Below are positions 33,183 through 46,571 of a DNA stretch of 64,000 nucleotides, one piece after another. Where the stretch lies: the NCBI GenBank assembly GCA_018466975.1, contig CM031560.1, positions 62,001-126,000 on the forward strand, read 5' to 3'. The notes under the pieces were generated by a model that was not told the origin of the DNA, searched no databases, and saw only the letters and a program-made list of their open reading frames with translations. The translations under genes were made by a program, and so were the position numbers. The stretch is from Sparassis latifolia (Eukaryota; Basidiomycota; Agaricomycetes; Polyporales; Sparassidaceae). Position 1 is the stretch's first letter; every line of letters begins with the position of its first letter.

Positions 33183-34197
33183 CGTCACGGACGCGCAATT
33201 CCCTCTCGACGCAGGAGGGGCGCAGGGCAGGTCAGGACTCGCTGCCCTTAGTAGTTGGGGTGAGGAACGACCACGGACTCGTCAACCCACCGCCCAGCAG
33301 GGCGTAGCGCCGCACCGCATCCTGCTCTGTGCTCTGCAGCGAGCGACCGGATCTCAAAAGACCCGCAGATGCAGCTGCGATGATGGCCCAGAAATAAAGA
33401 TAGCTTGGCCCTCCGTCTTCTGTGCTTCTGAATCTTCTTGGGCGCACGATGTGCTTGAGGACGAAGAATGGAATAACGCCCGGGGAGTCTGGAATGTGAG
33501 GCCCCAAACGTGCTAGCAGATGTTCGTTCGCGCCCGGAGCCTGATCTCTTGCTCGCTACTTATCGAGCGCGGGCGGCGACAATCAGTGGATGCCACGAGT
33601 GTCTTTGAACTCATCTTCTTCGCCGAGATCCTGCAAATATCTATCGAGAGATGATCAATAGGGCAGGACGAGCCCGAACGGAACGATCGTATAGACCACT
33701 CACCGATGTGGGGCACGGAGGACAACACTAGCGCTGTGGGCGCATGAGAAGGACGAAGTAGCGGAGAGATCCCGACGTACCTAGTAGTGTAGGAGGGGTT
33801 CCGCCGGCACGCGTCGTAGCCACTTTTGCAGCCTGGTATGTACTTACCGCTCTGAATGGATCTGAAGCGAGACTGCGAGCAGAGACACGAAGCGTAATGG
33901 GGGGAAAGCGAACCGCGAGCCTGCTAGACACGATCGCGCACCGATCATGCACGATCGGCTATCTGGCGCCTCGTCGACGCCACTCACCGGCGAGTCATCT
34001 CGCGTGCGCGCAGGCATCTGAACATCTGGAAGTGCGAAACTTGCACGAATCGCGGCAGCATCAAAAAGATCGGTATATCATACTAGAGTATGGATAGACA
34101 ACGACGAGACGAGAAACGACTGACTAAATGGGATGATAATACCGGGTACAAAGCGAGTAGGAGAGATGCATTATTACTTCGGGTGGATTGTGGATGC
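33183..34197. other. Intergenic, possible upstream exon of the membrane-protein gene
   Basis: About 1 kb between the membrane-protein gene and EB1. A minus-strand frame at 33,232-33,507 could hold a signal-peptide exon, but I found no convincing start and donor. Otherwise nothing seen. Confidence 0.4.
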
Positions 34198-35273
34198 TTA
34201 GAATGTTTCTTCTTCGTCTACGGTACCTGGTTCGGGCACCTCAAAGCCCTCCTGCGGACAAGTCAGTATGAGCGGCGTGTGAGAAGATCAGGATGACGTA
34301 CGAACCTCAGTCGAGTACAGGATCTTTTGGACATCCCGTAGCAGCGGGTCGTCTTTCCCTTCAGCCTCCAACGTTTCCAGCTGTTGCCCTACGATAATCT
34401 CGATATCGCGCAGCTAATCACACCGCGACCGTCCCACCACCACCAACGCCACACCAACGACACCACGCAAGCATCAGCACACGTCCACCGCACCCCAGTG
34501 AGCACGCACCTTCGAGAAATAAAAGTCCCGCTCCTTCTCCAGGCCCTCCAGATGCCCCGACATCTCCCTGAGCTGCGTCTGCAGATTCTGCACCTCATTC
34601 GGCTGCGTCGAACCCGCACGTCCGCCGACGGGTGTGCGCCCGCGCGGCCGTGCACCGCCGACGTTGAGGGAGCTGCCGGAGCGCGACGAGGACGGTGCGA
34701 GGGGGGCGATGGTCGCGGGCGGGTCGGCGGGGGCACCTTTCGACGCGCGACGGGGTCGTAGCCCTGGCCGCCGTAGTTGGTGTCCCAGTAGCGCTTGCAC
34801 CACTGCATGAACTCGAGGTTGTCCCTGTGCGCGTGGGTCAGCGGAAGGGGTCAGTGCGCAGATCGATGAGATGGCGGGCGTACTGCATTTTGCACTTCAC
34901 GAGCTTCTCTACGGGTATTGGCTGGCGGAGAGGGTCAGCAAACGGCGCAAAATGCAGTGGGATGCGTGGCGGACCTTGTCGACCTTGTGCGCCCTGAAGA
35001 CGTTCTGGAGGATCTTGAAGTTGGCGATGAACTCGTACTCGTGCTTCGCGTTCATCTTCACGCGGGACATTGGAACATCACCTACGTGGCACAGGTCGCG
35101 CTGCCGCGGTTATCCGGGCTGGAAACGAGCGAAAGTGCGGTGGATTACTGACCATAGACCGAATCCATGATTTGGCAGTACGCGCCGCCGCTTCCGCACT
35201 GCTCGACCTTGGTGTAGTTGATCTGGAGCAGGTCGTTCACCCATGCCAGCAGTTCCGTGCGAGATTCGCCCAT
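34198..35273 (-). CDS. BIM1: EB1-family microtubule plus-end protein
   Basis: Binds growing microtubule ends and recruits partners. Exons: 35,153-35,273, 34,975-35,081, 34,884-34,921, 34,510-34,824, 34,306-34,413 and 34,198-34,251. The N-terminal calponin-homology domain shows SRTELLAWVNDLLQINYTKV, GAYCQIMDSVYG, MNAKHEYEFIANFKILQNVF, then IPVEKLVKCKMQDNLEFMQW and KRYWDTNYGGQGYDPVARR. After a basic Ser/Pro linker, the EB1 coiled-coil domain has LEGLEKERDFYFSKLRDIEI, and the C-terminus is acidic (EVPEPGTVDEEETF). Exon lengths total 743, so the frame needs one more base. It must shift right after VARRK (about 34,740), in the run CGAAAGG; an extra A gives ARRKGAP and 247 residues. Confidence 0.9.
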
Positions 35274-36409
35274 TGTCGCGCGCAGAAATAGCAGAAATAG
35301 TGGATTGGAGAGGGAAAAGTGAGCGGATGGTGGATGATGAAGATCAAGCGAACCTCGGCGCTTCTTTCGCGCGGCCACAATCTCGCGCAACTCCGAACCT
35401 GCTCGCTCCGTGACCGCGACTACTTACCACCAATCTCCTCTCTGCGTTCAAAATTCTGAACATAAATCTCGTTACGGATACTCGGAAGAGAAAATACTGA
35501 GGAAGAGGGATAATCTAGGACGTCTCGGTGAGTGCTTGAAGCCAAAATTTTCCTGCCGTGGAATTGTGTGGCGCCGAATGAATATCGTTGCAATTCGTGC
35601 TTGAGATACCCATATGCGCAGGGTTCTACCGTTCTGTTTGAAAGCTGTCGCAGAGCTTCTGCGCTTTGTCCAGAATTTACGGCTTTGCCAAACTGCATGA
35701 TCGACAAAGGAGATGAGCCATCTCGTATGGACCACTCTCGCTTTTCGCCGGGAAAACGCACGTTGACGCAGCAGACAATGGACTACGAGCACGGCAGGGG
35801 GTCAGGCTTGCCACAAAGATGCGATTGTCCTCGTGGTTTCCATCGTTCTCGCTCCTCGCCACAGAAGGCCAACGACGTTTGATTCTTGCATGGTTGCGAT
35901 CAGCCTGACGTGTTGGAGCAACATGAGCCTTTGTTTGTCGTGTGTACTGGCTGTCAGAGAAGGCTGAATAGTCTTTTTGATCGATAGTCACGTCATATTC
36001 ACAACCTTGGTGGCATCTACTCTCCCGTTGACTCCCTCCTTCCTGCAGGTAATTCTTGGCATTATAGATAATCAAGGAAAACATACGAAGCAATAAACAA
36101 CGTTCTAGAAATCCTGATGTGAGTCTTCAACGCTTCTTCGTTATTTTGGGGCGCGGTGGATGTTGTGATGGTTGCTCGAGGAATGGTCTGCAGACGTAAC
36201 GTTGGTGTTGGAAGACCCAAAGCGTCTTCAGGAATTCGCCCAGAGATGTGATGCATTATTGAATCGACGTCGTGGGCTGTTAGAGAATCCGAACGAACAA
36301 GGGCCCATTCGACCGATAGTCGCGTTGCACTAAAAGTTGTGTTGACGCTTACTTCGCGCCGCAGATTGTTCTGACCCTCGCCTATCTATAGAACAATCTC
36401 AAGGCTACA
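35274..36409. other. Divergent intergenic region, no gene seen
   Basis: About 1.1 kb between EB1 (-) and the F-box gene (+). Open frames on both strands (for example 35,677-36,093 minus) have no conserved features. Presumed promoters for both genes. Confidence 0.45.
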
Positions 36410-37532
36410 ATGACCGCGCTTCCGGCTGAGCTATGTAACCAGATCGTCCACTACTCGTCTCAACGCGATCTCTTCTCGCTGTGCCTGACTTCTAAAGCGC
36501 TACAACGCGCTACCGAGGCGCGGATATACGAATGTATCTTTCTCCGCGACATGGGCGTAGCGTATCGCGCGTGCCGTGCGATAGTCGGACGTGGTGGCGT
36601 GCGCGGAGCGTACGTGAAGCGCTTCTGGTTCTCTCAGGACACCCGGCGCCTCCCGCCGCGCACCATGGTGCAGCTGCCGCCACAATTCTGGCAGGCCGTG
36701 CAGGACGCGCTTACGAAGATGGTGAACCTGGACTTCCTGCTGCTCAACGACCCGGCGAATGCAAACACGTGGGTGCTCAGCTCGCCCACGTACAAGTTCC
36801 AGCTGCGCGAGGCCAGCTTCCAGCTCCCCTGGGACGCGGAGATGGTCGCGTTCCTCCAGACGCAGAATAGGCTCCGCGTGCTGCACACGGAGGACTCGTT
36901 CGAGGACGGTCCGCTTCCCGCTATCACACCCGGCAAGCTCCAGTCGCTGCAGGTGTACAATGGGCCAGTGCTTGTCGTCGCGGAGCTCATGGCGTGCCCG
37001 CTCACGCATCTGCAGATCATGCTCGAAGAGGACACCGCGGTGCTCCTGGGTACGGTCGTCACCGATCTCGGCAGGTCGATGAAGACGCTGCGGAGTCTCA
37101 ACGTTGCGTTCATGCCGGAACATTACATGCTCGAAACGCTCCAGCTCATCTCGACGTCCGTGTTTGCACCCACATTGCGCCACCTCGGGATCCTCCCGAT
37201 TCCATACGACGACGTAAGTGATTGAACCTACCGCACGTGCATGTAGACTGAAGGCAAACCGTTTACAGCGCAGCGAAGTGCACCGGTGCCTGATGCGCCT
37301 GCCGGCCCTGCACGTCCTAGAGGTGGACGTGTTCAACTGGGAACCGCAGCCGGTAGAGGTGTTCCAGCGGATGCTCGCGAGCGAGCTGCGGATCTACTGC
37401 CCGTCGCTGCGCTATGTGTCGTTTTGGGTCGGGCAGCACCACCTCATCTGGCACTGCGTGGACGAAGAGTGGACGAGTTGTCACTTCTCTCCGCGGCACC
37501 CGCAGAACGAGACGCTGTGGCGGACCGTGTAG
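36410..37532 (+). CDS. F-box-like protein
   Basis: Probable substrate-recognition subunit of an SCF-type ubiquitin ligase, inferred from the N-terminus only. Two exons, 36,410-37,213 and 37,269-37,532 (GTAAGT donor, TTTACAG acceptor), sum to 355 residues. Residues 1-40 have LPAELCNQIVHYSSQRDLFS and CLTSKALQRATEARIYECIF, an F-box pattern. The rest is Leu-rich (LRVLHTEDSF, LQSLQVYNG, LRSLNVAFM, LRHLGILPI), as in fungal F-box proteins with a divergent repeat region. I see no break. Such genes are numerous in Agaricomycetes and the target is unknown. Confidence 0.8.
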
Positions 37533-38238
37533 GAGGCGTCCGGTGATGGGCGGTGCACCGATGGTCAAGTTGGACGTCGGAGCGGTGCAGCCACGGTGTG
37601 TGTGTGGCACTGTGTGCGGTGGCTACGGACCATAGAGACTATTTCCGGCCTAGTGTTTTGACTCGAGTGATCAAGTTCGTGTATGTGGGTGGCCGTCCGC
37701 GCGTGGTGCCGCTGACTGGCGTATTTCCCCACCCCCGCAGGTACGAGCGTGTGTGGTAGATGCGAGGCAGGAGTATGTGTCCTCGGAAGCGAAGGTCCGG
37801 GCGAGGGCATGGCGATGACTCACGGAACGAGATAATCTTGGGACTATCAACGATATTTCTCTGATACGAACGTGCGGCGTCTGTCGAAGGCTGGTTGTTC
37901 TCCGCGCCCGTGAAATAGAGGACTTGACTCGTCCACCCGGATCTGGCCCGTCTATCGCACTCGCGGTACTGGTGGACGCCCATTGTGCGCAGGCGCCAAA
38001 GCGTCCTGTGATCAGGCCGGCAATCCCCGAGCAGGATCGCGTTGCTTTGGCCATCTGGAGCGCCCATTCACCATGGCAGACGCGTGGAAGAAGCAACCAG
38101 GAGTTGATTATTCCATCCTCTGTCCCAGCATGGAAGGCGCGACGGACCAACCGCAGTCAGTGGCGCCGTTCATATACCAGTGCCACCATCTCCTGCTTTG
38201 TCCCAGCCAAAGCACGCCCCCAGTCCCAGCAGTATATC
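37533..38238. other. Intergenic, no gene seen
   Basis: About 700 bases between two plus-strand genes. It should hold the F-box gene terminator and the promoter of the small Ser-rich gene. A minus-strand frame at 37,639-38,067 shows no family features. Confidence 0.4.
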
Positions 38239-38774
38239 ATGGCTTCTCTCTGCCTCTCTCCTTCCTCATCCTCCTCTTCTTCCTCCACAGCCTCCTGCGC
38301 TTCCTCCTCCTACGGCTCGCCACACATGCATCCGACGCGTCCGACACGGCCCTCCGCTGGTACACCCGCAATTGCCTCGCTCCCCAGCTTCGCGCACTCG
38401 CTGTCCTCGTTTCCGACGATGACTGCTGTCACGAACGACATGGTGCACTACGGCTCCGGGCGTGCCAAACGCGCCAGCGAAGCCAAGGTAAGCCCGGTCC
38501 CTTCGGCCACACGCCACAGCATGCTGAACCCGCGCCCACAGCTCAACACCGTCCTGCGCCGGACTCAGCGACGGCAAGACACAGGCTATCCCGACTCCCC
38601 TGCGCGCGACTGCAGTCATAGCGTGCCGAGTCTCGAGCCACGTGCGCCGTGTGGCGCAGCCCCAGCTCAGGGCGAGGACGACGATGCGATCGTCGTGGCG
38701 ACCAGGAAGCGCAAGGTAAGTAAGCATCTCCGCGTCACCGTGGCGTTGTATTGAAATTGCCCCAGGTCAACTGA
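38239..38774 (+). CDS. Small Ser-rich basic protein, unknown
   Basis: No known family recognised. Three exons close in frame: 38,239-38,487, 38,542-38,715 and 38,766-38,774 (GTAAGC and GTAAGT donors), giving 143 residues. The N-terminus has poly-Ser, then TRPSAGTPAIASLPSF and VTNDMVHYGSGRAKRASEAK. The second exon gives LNTVLRRTQRRQDTGYPDSP and EDDDAIVVATRKRK, with the stop three codons into the last exon. Basic clusters (RKRK) suggest a nuclear protein; that is inference. Strong splice sites and in-frame joins over three exons are the main evidence. The tiny last exon is unusual. Confidence 0.6.
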
Positions 38775-39222
38775 GGACGCCACCTTGTGGACCCGACTGA
38801 TCTCTATTATACCCTAATTGGATCCCAAGGCGGCGCAAGCGCTCTGCGAGGCTCGCGACACGACCTTATGACTTATTCCACACCTATCATACCTATGCTC
38901 CGCACGACAACCCTACTCACTCTCTGGCTCTAGATCTGGCTCTCTATGCATCGTTATTCGTTATTTGTTGACCGTCTCTCGTCTTGGTCTCGTCCGTTCC
39001 TAACACCAAAACATTTGTCGTCACGACAGCTAGTACTGCATTCTTCATGTTCGTTCAACTAGGTAATGTACTTATACAGGGTATCAATAGCAAAGCAGTG
39101 TAGCGAGAATCAATTTATAGATTTGCACCAATCCGTAGAGTTCGACAGCAAGACAAACCGAGAACGACCGTCCGAGACAAAACAGATCCTCACAAGACCA
39201 TTGACCCTGAGCCTACGCCACT
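38775..39222. terminator. Convergent 3' region
   Basis: About 450 bases between the small Ser-rich gene (+) and chitin synthase (-), AT-richer than its surroundings. No gene seen. Confidence 0.45.
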
Positions 39223-42200
39223 CTACTCGCCGGAGAACAACCGGACGAGCATATACGCCGTCGATCCAATGAAACGCACAACTGTGCATGCAATGAGCGC
39301 ACCAATTCGGGAGAGATCGTGCACGGAGACTTACATGCGAGTCCGGCCACGGAGAAGAGGATGAATGCCATATAGCCGTCTACACGTTTCTCGGCACTCG
39401 AATTCTTCGCATCATCCGTTGCGGATCTAAGCAACACGTCAATTGCCTGCCGTCTAGCTCGGCGATTGGAAAAGCTTACACGACGACGGCCGCTAGCAGA
39501 CCCTGGGGATACAGATAAGGTCAGATATAAATGGCATTTCAAATCCGACGAAACAGCGACCAACGTTCGATAACGTCCATGCCAGCAACACCTGGAATAG
39601 ACAATTAACGTCAGCGACCGATCCAGACATTCTTATTCTCCGCTAATCAGCTCACACTGCGAACAAAGTAGCTTAAGTGCCGGTCTCAGCGCGAACGAGC
39701 GGAAACAGACGCACTTTGTCCGGAACGACCGGTAATAATCTTCCTGCGCTGTCTGCGCGTCGGGCTTCGACTCGGCCTTGGGCGGCTTTGTCTGCAGCAC
39801 CGCGAGCGCGTCATCGTACGCGGCATTGATGTCCTGCTCGGCAGTCGGCACCGCCACCTCGACTTCGTTCTTGTTCTTGCTCGTCTGCACGACCCCGAGG
39901 TCGGTGGACACCTTGTTATCGCCTTTCGTTCCCCACGAAACGTCGCTGACAAGAATGATTAGTTAAGATACGTCGGAGGTAAGGTGGAACATCACACTGA
40001 CTGGACATTTGCGAACTGTGTAAACAGGGAATCAGCCTCGACACGGCATTCTTAGGGAAGACCACATACAGCGTAGACATTCAACACCGAGATGTACGAC
40101 GGCGAGATCAATACATACTGAAGGAACGACGTGATCATATGCCAAGGGTCGAACTATTCTCAGATGTTAGGCCCTTCGCATGCTAAGCGGATCGCATATG
40201 GATACTGACGTGAATCAGGGATGACAAGATATACAGCCCGATGGTTGCAAGCAACGAGATGACGATATCGCGAAAGATCGCATTGCCGAAAAGGCTGCTG
40301 ACAGACAAAGGGCCCTGCGACTTCACGACATTATCGATGCCCTTGAACGCGAGAAAGAACGCGGCGACCTGTTCACAGAACCTCAGTCATTCGCACCACC
40401 TTACCCATAAGAGACCTTACCGTCATGTATATCGTGATCACTGCGAAACCGACGAATGCGAGAGTGTATGGCCACTTTGCACCTTGTGGTCGGTTGCCCA
40501 GCGCAAGAAGGAAAGACATGACGAGTAGACCCAAGTAGACATAGTTCAGTATGATGTTCACGATATTGATGCCCTTCATATGGAACGACGGGTCTTCCAG
40601 CGCCTCGCTGAGAATAACGAACGAGATATAATAATTCCCCTGGAGGATCAAACAACATTCAAGATGGCGAAGCAGCAACGGGCTGGTCATACGCACGAGA
40701 GCGAACCAAGAGAAGATCAAGACGAAAGTTTGGTAGATCATCTCGATATGGATCCAGAACTTGCGCAGGATGCCGTGCGAGGACCGGTAGATGTAGTAGA
40801 ACTTCACCGTACTGTGTATCGCCGCGAAGAACGAGCCATTGAGCCACCGACGTCGCTGAGAGATCAGCTCCGGGATCTAACAGATTGTTATGAGTCGCGG
40901 TAACGGCAGGTCCAAGATCAAACACACCTGATCAGGAACGTCCGTGACGGCATACGCAGACTTAACGTAGTGCAAGATCCACGAGCCACCGCGTTTTGAG
41001 ACAAGCTCCCAGCACAGGATCTATTAGGGCCAGGTACGTGAGACCCGATCGACGATCCGCACGCCGCATACAGCACTTACACGATCCTCAGCGAGATACA
41101 TGTTCGCCGTGAAAATGTCTGCACCCGCGCCGTGCTGGGGGACATGACGCATCAGCACTACCGCTGCATGACGAGGTTGCACGTCTGTGACGTACCATCT
41201 TTTCCCCCAGGAAGTATTTCTGGAGAGGCCCTTGCCCCGTAGGATCGTTCTGCAGAGCGTGGTACCGGTACGCACTAAACGCACCGGGAAGCACGGTGAT
41301 ATAGCCAAAAATTGACTCCCTGAAGAGCAAGATGAGCAACCTCGCCTCGTCGTGTATGCTCAAAGTGGAACTCACAGAGGCTTATCCAAAATATTAGACA
41401 TCTTGTACTCAAAGTTCTGCGCCGCGACTACAGACACCACGCTGAGTCTCGCAGTCAGTAACCTAGTAATGCCTATTTACGTACCGATCGGGTTCAGCAT
41501 GTTCCTGCCGTACTTGCCCTTCAGCGCCACGATCTCTCCGCACGCACCACCGACGTTCGAGTTAATGTCAAACGCCTTCCAAAGGTGGTAGATGGAGGTC
41601 GGGCCGGGCATAGTGCCCACATCCAGCAAAACGCAGACGTTGGGCTGCAAAATGGGCCCGAACGCGTTGAAGAACCACCGGTGCGAGTTGATCTTCTTCT
41701 GGTTCTTCTCTTTCAGGCAAAAGATGATCTGTACAGGTACAATCCCGCGTTCGGCCCCTTCAATTTTCATTGAGGGTGATACCGAGACTGGAGCAGACGT
41801 AAGCGATCAACGCAAATTGGGGGCGGTTGTACGTACTCTGCGCCGTGTACTCATAGATATGTGCGGCGACGGGTTTGCCGTTCACGATATTCTAGTCACA
41901 TGTGAGTACCACCAAGGGAGACCGTTAAGGCCAAGAATCACAGACCTTCGCGATACCATCCTGGTAGGCACCCATCGCCGCAATAACACTCAGCGTTCTC
42001 GAGTTGATCTTCTGCCGTCCGTCAGACACCACGCATACAACGACCTTCTTCCACCCGTCTTTCCCCCAAGTCTTGCTCCTATCGCGCTTGCACAAGTGCG
42101 CGATGTTCTTCATGACGCCATGCATGCTCCTGCAAAACAGCTCCTCGTCCTCGTTGTACATCGTCATGACGATGAACAACTCCGTCCGACGAGGGGGGTC

Positions 42201-43165
42201 GTAATGTCCCTGGCGCAGCGTGAACCCGGATTCCTTAAAGTCGTTCGGGTCGCACGTCGCGGCCGAGTATCGCATATGCGTGAACTCGCGCTCGTTCCGC
42301 TGCCCGCACATGTTCAGCAGCTTCGACGGCACCGCCGAATCCAGCACAAAGTTGCCGTGGAACAGCCTGCACGGGCACGAAGATATCAGCGGTCATCGCC
42401 ACAGCTGCGCCGTATCGCACTCACTCGACCTTCTTGATCGTTTTGTATCGCCGCGGCACGCGCTGCGGGATCCTGCCGTACCGGATGTTGCTCTCTGAAG
42501 TGTCGTCTGGCAAGACGGGCTCGTATCCCCCTGGCATCGGCAGGGTCGACCCCGAGTTATCACGCCGCAGGAGCGGTATATCGCCCGTCTCGAGATTGTC
42601 CGCATCCGAGTCCTCGCCTTCAAGGACAGGCCCCTGGTCGTACAAAGAAACGGAGGAGTGCCCGAGCTGCGAGGTAGACGGGGGCATCATCTGCGGCGGA
42701 GGGGTCACCGAGTGTATGCTGCTGTAGCCCGCACTGAGGTAATCTCCCTGCGGGGGAGACGTAAAGGGGAAGAAGCGGGGTGAAGCGGAGGGGACATTGG
42801 GTGGTTTGGGCTCATGTAGGGATCTTGCAGGGGAGGCGGGGAGTGGTACATGTTTGAGTCGTGCAGGGGTGGCGGAGAGTGGTACATACTTGGGTGGGGC
42901 GGCGATGGCGGAGGCTGGTACAGGCTTGGGGGAGGCGGGATTTGCGGGCTCACGAACGGATCGGCATGGATGGGTTGATATGGCTGATGTTCATGCTCAT
43001 ACAAACCGGGTGTCAAGGAGGGTGCGTACGGATTGGGCGCAGGTGGGGGATAGGGCGAGTAGCCATCGTTGTAGTGTCCGCGTTGCGCTTCGTCGACCTG
43101 CTCGCGATCAGTAACACTGTGAGAGACGGTCAGGCGCGACGTACTGGTGGTGGGTACTGGGACAT
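39223..43165 (-). CDS. CHS: Chitin synthase (family 2, class I-III type)
   Basis: Plasma-membrane enzyme making chitin from UDP-GlcNAc. The first exon is 43,145-43,165 (MSQYPPP), then a Pro/Tyr-rich N-terminus. Family blocks in order are [49 protein letters not shown] and [14 protein letters not shown]. Then come [49 protein letters not shown] and [12 protein letters not shown] with the catalytic QRRRW. Membrane helices follow (about 40,000-40,800). The C-terminus resolves as [32 protein letters not shown] and [19 protein letters not shown], with the stop at 39,223. More than ten introns are present. The N-terminal frame changes near 42,755, explained either by a missing base in CTCCCCCGC or by an intron from 42,957 to 42,752. 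Confidence 0.93.
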
Positions 43166-44390
43166 TGCCAGTGTCTTCTTCTGCGCAGCGTCTGCTGAGG
43201 AATGGAAGCGTTAAGTATGTGCCAAGATCGCTGCGGAACTTGGAGCCTAAAGGCTGTGCACTCTCTGCTATGGATAATCTGCATAGCTTACCTATGTCTT
43301 TAAAAGATGGTCAATAAATGACAACCAAAACTGTCCAAAGCGATGGAGGACGGACTGCGGGTCGCAGTGTTCGGGCGCGACGGGAGCTGCGCGCAAGGAG
43401 CAAGCAAGGAGCGTGTATATCGTGTGCTCACTGCACAGAGAACGACCGGAAGAGTATAAAATTTCGTACACTGTGCGCTGACGCTGTCGTAAATTTCGCG
43501 TCCTCAATGTGCTGGATGAGCAAGTCCTCGTCGTCGTCGTCGTCGTTGGAAGTCGTAGGAAGTCGTTGCTGCCCGCCAAGACTTGCCAAATGACGCCGAC
43601 CCGTCTGCCCAAATCCGGTATCCCAGACTGGCACCCAGTCTCCAGTAAGGTTATGAATTGTCTCCACGTGATCACGACGCGTCGCGTCGGGAGAACACGA
43701 TCGACAGGACACTTCAGAGATGGACTCCTCTTGTACAGAGAGTATCGAAAAGCGCTACTTTGACTTGGAAACTTACAAAGACTCGCTTATGAATGGCCGA
43801 GATCAGTATTACCTGTCTGTTCAAGAGTCTTCTCATCATTGTGCAAGCCGTCGCGCCGCGGTGGAATGATATTCAGACACAAGACTCACACCTCCTGTCC
43901 CTCGCCAGCTGTGTGTTTTCACCCTCCGTCAAATTCTGCATTTCATGTCCATATAGCTGCAGCAAGTGGAGACGACTGGCTAGGAGTCTGTTGGACCTCG
44001 TACCCTTGAGATCTGCCCCACCCCGATCACCCGATTTATTCGACGATTCTTTCAGCGCTATCGACACCACTCTAGTCCTCGGCCGATGTTCCAACACACG
44101 CGTCTTCCTGTCTGTCCTGCTCGGGCGAGCTTCGGTATTTCGTGCTTGGAAAAACATATCATCCGTATCGTTACCTCCAGCGCCTGCTGACATAGCAGAC
44201 CGAAATACCTCACGGTGCCGTTGTTGAAATTGTTGAAACGTTCACTCGCTGCAGTGTGCCGTTCTTCGGCAAGACCGCCGCTTTCCGTTCTGCAGGTCTA
44301 TAAAACGGATAGCAGCACGCGACATTCCCTTGGTCCCTTCAACAGTTGTCCCGCACGGAATGTTCTTGTCTGCAGACTGTGCCTTCCACG
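43166..44390. promoter_or_regulatory. Divergent promoter region, chitin synthase / MFS
   Basis: 1.2 kb between divergent start codons. No coding evidence in any frame. A (GTC)n-like run occurs at about 43,527-43,545. Confidence 0.5.
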
Positions 44391-46339
44391 ATGTCGACGA
44401 CCAAGTCGACCGCACCTGAGACGTCAAACCCCTTAGGCTCTCCCACGACGACCACGCAGATCCTCCCCGTAACTGCTGCAGTCCTTTCGAGCGTGGATGA
44501 ACAAATAACGAAAGACTTTGGCTTTCTGCCGATTCCCCCCAGTTTGCGCTATGATCCTGAACACCCGGCGCATTTTGGACTGCTTTTGAATGCGACCTTT
44601 GGCATTGCGAGTACCTTCAGTACGTCGATCTCGGTCTGTGGATGGTGTGCGTGTTGATCACGTACAGTCGTCGCGAACTTGTACTATTGCCAGCCTTTGC
44701 TAAGTGCGTCCATCTTTCCTTTCGCCGACTCGCTTGACGAGTCATTCCCGCAGTTCAATTCTCAAAATCGTTTAATGTGACATACGATGAAGTGTCGAGG
44801 ATACCAACACTTGTGCAGGCGGGGTAGGCACCTTCTGTGATGCGTAAGGTCCTGTTTTTCTCGCTGATATTACTCGCAGCTATGCTACGGGCCTTCTGAC
44901 GATATCTGTCCTGGGCGATCTACTCCGGCGAAGGCCTCTCCTATTATTCCTCATTTTCATCAGTTCTTCATTGACCATCGGGCTCGCGGTCACCAAGAGT
45001 CTGGTCGCCTTCGAAGTGCTGACGTTCCTCGTTGGCATGATGAGTATAGCACCACAGATCCTCATGCCGCTCGCGGCGGACCTTGCGCCGCCTGAGCGCC
45101 GGGCATCCGCGCTCTCGATCGTTCTAGCAGGGCTACTCCTGGGCGTGCTCATCGCACGGGTGGTGGCGGGCGTGATTGCCCAATTCGTGACCTGGCGCGT
45201 GGTGTACTATCTCGCCATAGGCCTGCAATTCGGCGTTTTGCTCTTGCTGTACCTCGTCCTGCCGGACTATCCTGCGCGCAACAAGGGCGCGACGTACATT
45301 GGGATAATGGCAAGCATGGTCAAGTTCCTGTTTACGGAGCCGCTGCTCGTCCAGGCGGTCTTTATTAACATCCCCTCGAGCGCGTGCTTCACAAACTTCT
45401 GGGTCCGTCGTATGCGGTTACCCCGTGATATCTTCCGCTAACCCGCTCGTAGGTGACCCTGACATTCTTACTCGGCGGACCCCCTTATCACTACTCCACG
45501 TGAGCAATATTCCAACCATTCGCGCTCAACATCTGTCTGATTGAGCGCGGGGCAGCCTCGTTATCGGCCTCTTCGGCCTGGTAGGCATGTTCGGCGTCGC
45601 GATGGCGCCTCTGGTAGGACGCGTGATCGACGGGCTCGTCCCGTGGTTCTGCGCGCTCTTCGCAGTCCTCGCCCTGCTCGTCTTCCAAGCGATCCAGGTC
45701 GGCGCGGGCGGCGTGAACATCGCCGCGGTCGTGCTCGTCTGCTTCGGGCTCGACGTCTTCCGCCAGATGTGCCAAGTCTCGCTCACGACCTCCGTCTTCG
45801 GGCTGGACGCCAACGCGCGCTCCCGACTCAACGCCGTCCTCATCATCTCGGTGCGCCCCCTCTCCCGTCTACTCGTCTGTCTGTGTAGTGGATGTTTACG
45901 GTGCGCGCAGATCTTCATCGGGCAGGTGATGGGCACCTCCGTGGGCACGCAGGTGTTCAACAAGTACGGCTGGCGCCCCGCCGCGGCGCTCTCGCTGGCG
46001 TGGACGGGCTTCATGCTCGGCGTGCTCCTCTTGCGCGGCCCGAACGTTCCGCGGTACACCTGGTTTGGGTACGCCGGCGGGTTCGAGGTGCGTAAGCGCA
46101 AGCTCGACGAGCGCGCGCGCCTCGCGGAGGAAGACGTCGAGAAGGCCGTCGCTGCGGACGTCGACGCGAGCGGGCACGCGGCTGGGGGTGGCGATACGGA
46201 GCGAGAGAAATACTCGGAAATGGAGGTCAGATCGGTTGGAGATGAGGAAAGCGACATAAGGGAGAAGAACGGCTCGGGGCACGGAGAGGTGGTTGATAGT
46301 GAGATAAGAGAGAGCGAGGTAGAGAAGGAACCCGGTTAG
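44391..46339 (+). CDS. MFS transporter (paralog of the left-edge gene)
   Basis: Major facilitator permease with about 12 helices; substrate unknown. Seven exons total 1,629 bases (542 residues): 44,391-44,619, 44,668-44,703, 44,754-44,823, 44,880-45,402, 45,453-45,499, 45,556-45,850 and 45,911-46,339. N-terminal DFGFLPIPPSLRYDPEHPA leads into FGLLLNATFGIASTFIVANL and YYCQPLL. Helix 2-3 region: ISVLGDLLRRRPLL. Later blocks are LMPLAADLAPPERRASAL, VTWRVVYYLAIGL, FALFAVLALLVFQAI, NARSRLNAVLII and WRPAAALSLAWTGFMLGVLL. The C-terminal tail is long, acidic and Glu/Asp-rich. The R-R-R between helices 2 and 3 and PPERRA match the MFS signature loops. Frame is intact. Confidence 0.9.
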
Positions 46340-46571
46340 ATTTTTTCGATGCCGCTCTGTTGCACTGATATCTGGATAGTTAACCCCGTAGATGTACTGA
46401 TAGACTGACGCAATCTATCTCACTTAGAGTAACAGCAATTACATCAGTTGTGAACAATCCGTTTGTGTATAAGCGCTACAGGTCGTCAATATCTACATAC
46501 CAATACAATCCATTTCAGTCCCGAGGTCGCAAACAAAGATAGGATAAGTTATGGCGATCACTAGGACAGTG
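46340..46571. terminator. Convergent 3' region of two transporter genes
   Basis: 232 AT-rich bases between the MFS gene (+) and the monocarboxylate-type transporter (-). It must contain both polyadenylation regions. Confidence 0.55.

Noticed and set aside
38239..38774. Longer single-exon reading from 37,924 to 38,754
   Set aside because: It reads through two strong GTAAG donors; the three-exon model from the ATG at 38,239 closes in frame and gives a more gene-like product.
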